From positions 124,001 through 188,000 of the forward strand of contig CAIKKY010000006.1 in the NCBI GenBank assembly GCA_903828145.1: a stretch of 64,000 nt of DNA. Reading direction: 5' to 3'. Both the position numbers and the translations under genes were made by a program. Under the pieces are notes generated by a model. It was given only the letters and a program-made list of their open reading frames with translations. It did not search any database and was not told the origin of the DNA. This stretch comes from an uncultured Hyphomicrobiales bacterium. Lineage in GTDB: Bacteria; Pseudomonadota; Alphaproteobacteria; Rhizobiales; Devosiaceae. Numbering within the stretch: position 1 is the stretch's first letter; every line of letters starts with the position of its first letter. Below, in pieces: positions 63,913 through 64,000 of this stretch.

Positions 63913-64000
63913 CTCCCGAAGGCTTGACGCTCGCCGTGCCCTCCAAAGGGCGGCTCGAGGAATTGACCCGCAAGGCCTTTGCCGAGGCCGGGCTGACCAT
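63909..64000 (+). CDS. hisG: ATP phosphoribosyltransferase catalytic subunit, 5' end only (cut by window end)
   Basis: ATG 63909 overlaps the hisZ stop. The first 30 codons read [24 protein letters not shown], the N-terminal signature of HisG (AVPSKGRL). The enzyme starts histidine synthesis by joining ATP and PRPP. The presence of hisZ predicts the short HisG form. Confidence 0.9.
   Translation, partial: MTPEGLTLAVPSKGRLEELTRKAFAEAGLT

Overview
The window is GC-rich bacterial DNA that reads as an alphaproteobacterial chromosome, most likely order Hyphomicrobiales (Rhizobiales), possibly a Devosia-like genus. The basis is the gene order murA - DUF2948 - hisD - UPF0262 - infA - maf - yacG - tRNA-Phe, the FixLJ/FixK-cbb3 oxidase arrangement, the hisS-hisZ-hisG order and a tRNA-His with discriminator A73. 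Genus-level placement is inference. Coding density is high, and most gene junctions are 4-nt overlaps or short gaps.

Layout. 1-5.7 kb: the end of a LuxR-type regulator, a ROK sugar kinase and CutC, an ORF split by an in-frame amber codon, and a minus-strand set of secreted proteins (diheme cytochrome c, cytochrome c', a small periplasmic protein). 5.7-9.4 kb: an accessory insertion consisting of one 3.3-kb type ISP-like restriction-modification gene, preceded by a G-run tract and a perfect inverted repeat and ending next to the 3' end of tRNA-Thr. 9.5-16 kb: core genes (murA, hisD, a UPF0262-phosphatase fusion, infA, maf, yacG, tRNA-Phe), interrupted by a decayed hicA and an intact hicB. 16-18.8 kb: a GT39 membrane glycosyltransferase and a universal stress protein operon with a 36-aa membrane protein.

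18.9-32.7 kb is a microaerobic respiration locus: the oxygen sensor FixL, its response regulator FixJ, a receiver-like protein that may be a FixT-type antikinase, ccoNOQP, katG (opposite strand), ccoGHIS and a FixK-type regulator. Three FNR/FixK-type boxes (TTGAy-N4-rTCAA) lie 49-58 nt upstream of ccoN, of ccoG and of the small-protein/Usp operon. This supports a cascade FixL -> FixJ -> FixK -> cbb3 oxidase, its assembly factors and the stress protein, perhaps with feedback from the receiver-like protein.

32.7-41 kb is a sugar locus: a ROK repressor divergent from an ABC sugar transporter (binding protein, two permeases, ATPase), two short-chain dehydrogenases and a TIM-barrel isomerase. A strong hairpin terminator sits between the binding protein and the permeases. 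41-54.6 kb is a set of metabolic genes: WecA-like transferase, CAP lipoprotein, AEC transporter, hydroxyacid dehydrogenase, a third SDR, alpha-glucosidase, AbrB-type membrane protein, M20 amidohydrolase, etfBA, aromatic aminotransferase, transaldolase-like protein, ApbC. 54.6-60 kb (minus strand) holds a ferric-iron ABC permease and binding protein without an ATPase, and a large PAS protein whose histidine-kinase core has lost its phosphoacceptor His. 60-64 kb contains tRNA-His, a TadE-like protein and hisS-hisZ-hisG, the last cut by the window end.

I saw no CRISPR array, insertion sequence, prophage or rRNA. The most unusual items are the lone type ISP-like enzyme next to the tRNA gene, the kinase-dead PAS protein, the possible FixT homologue, the SDR that appears to start at ATT, and the UPF0262-phosphatase fusion.
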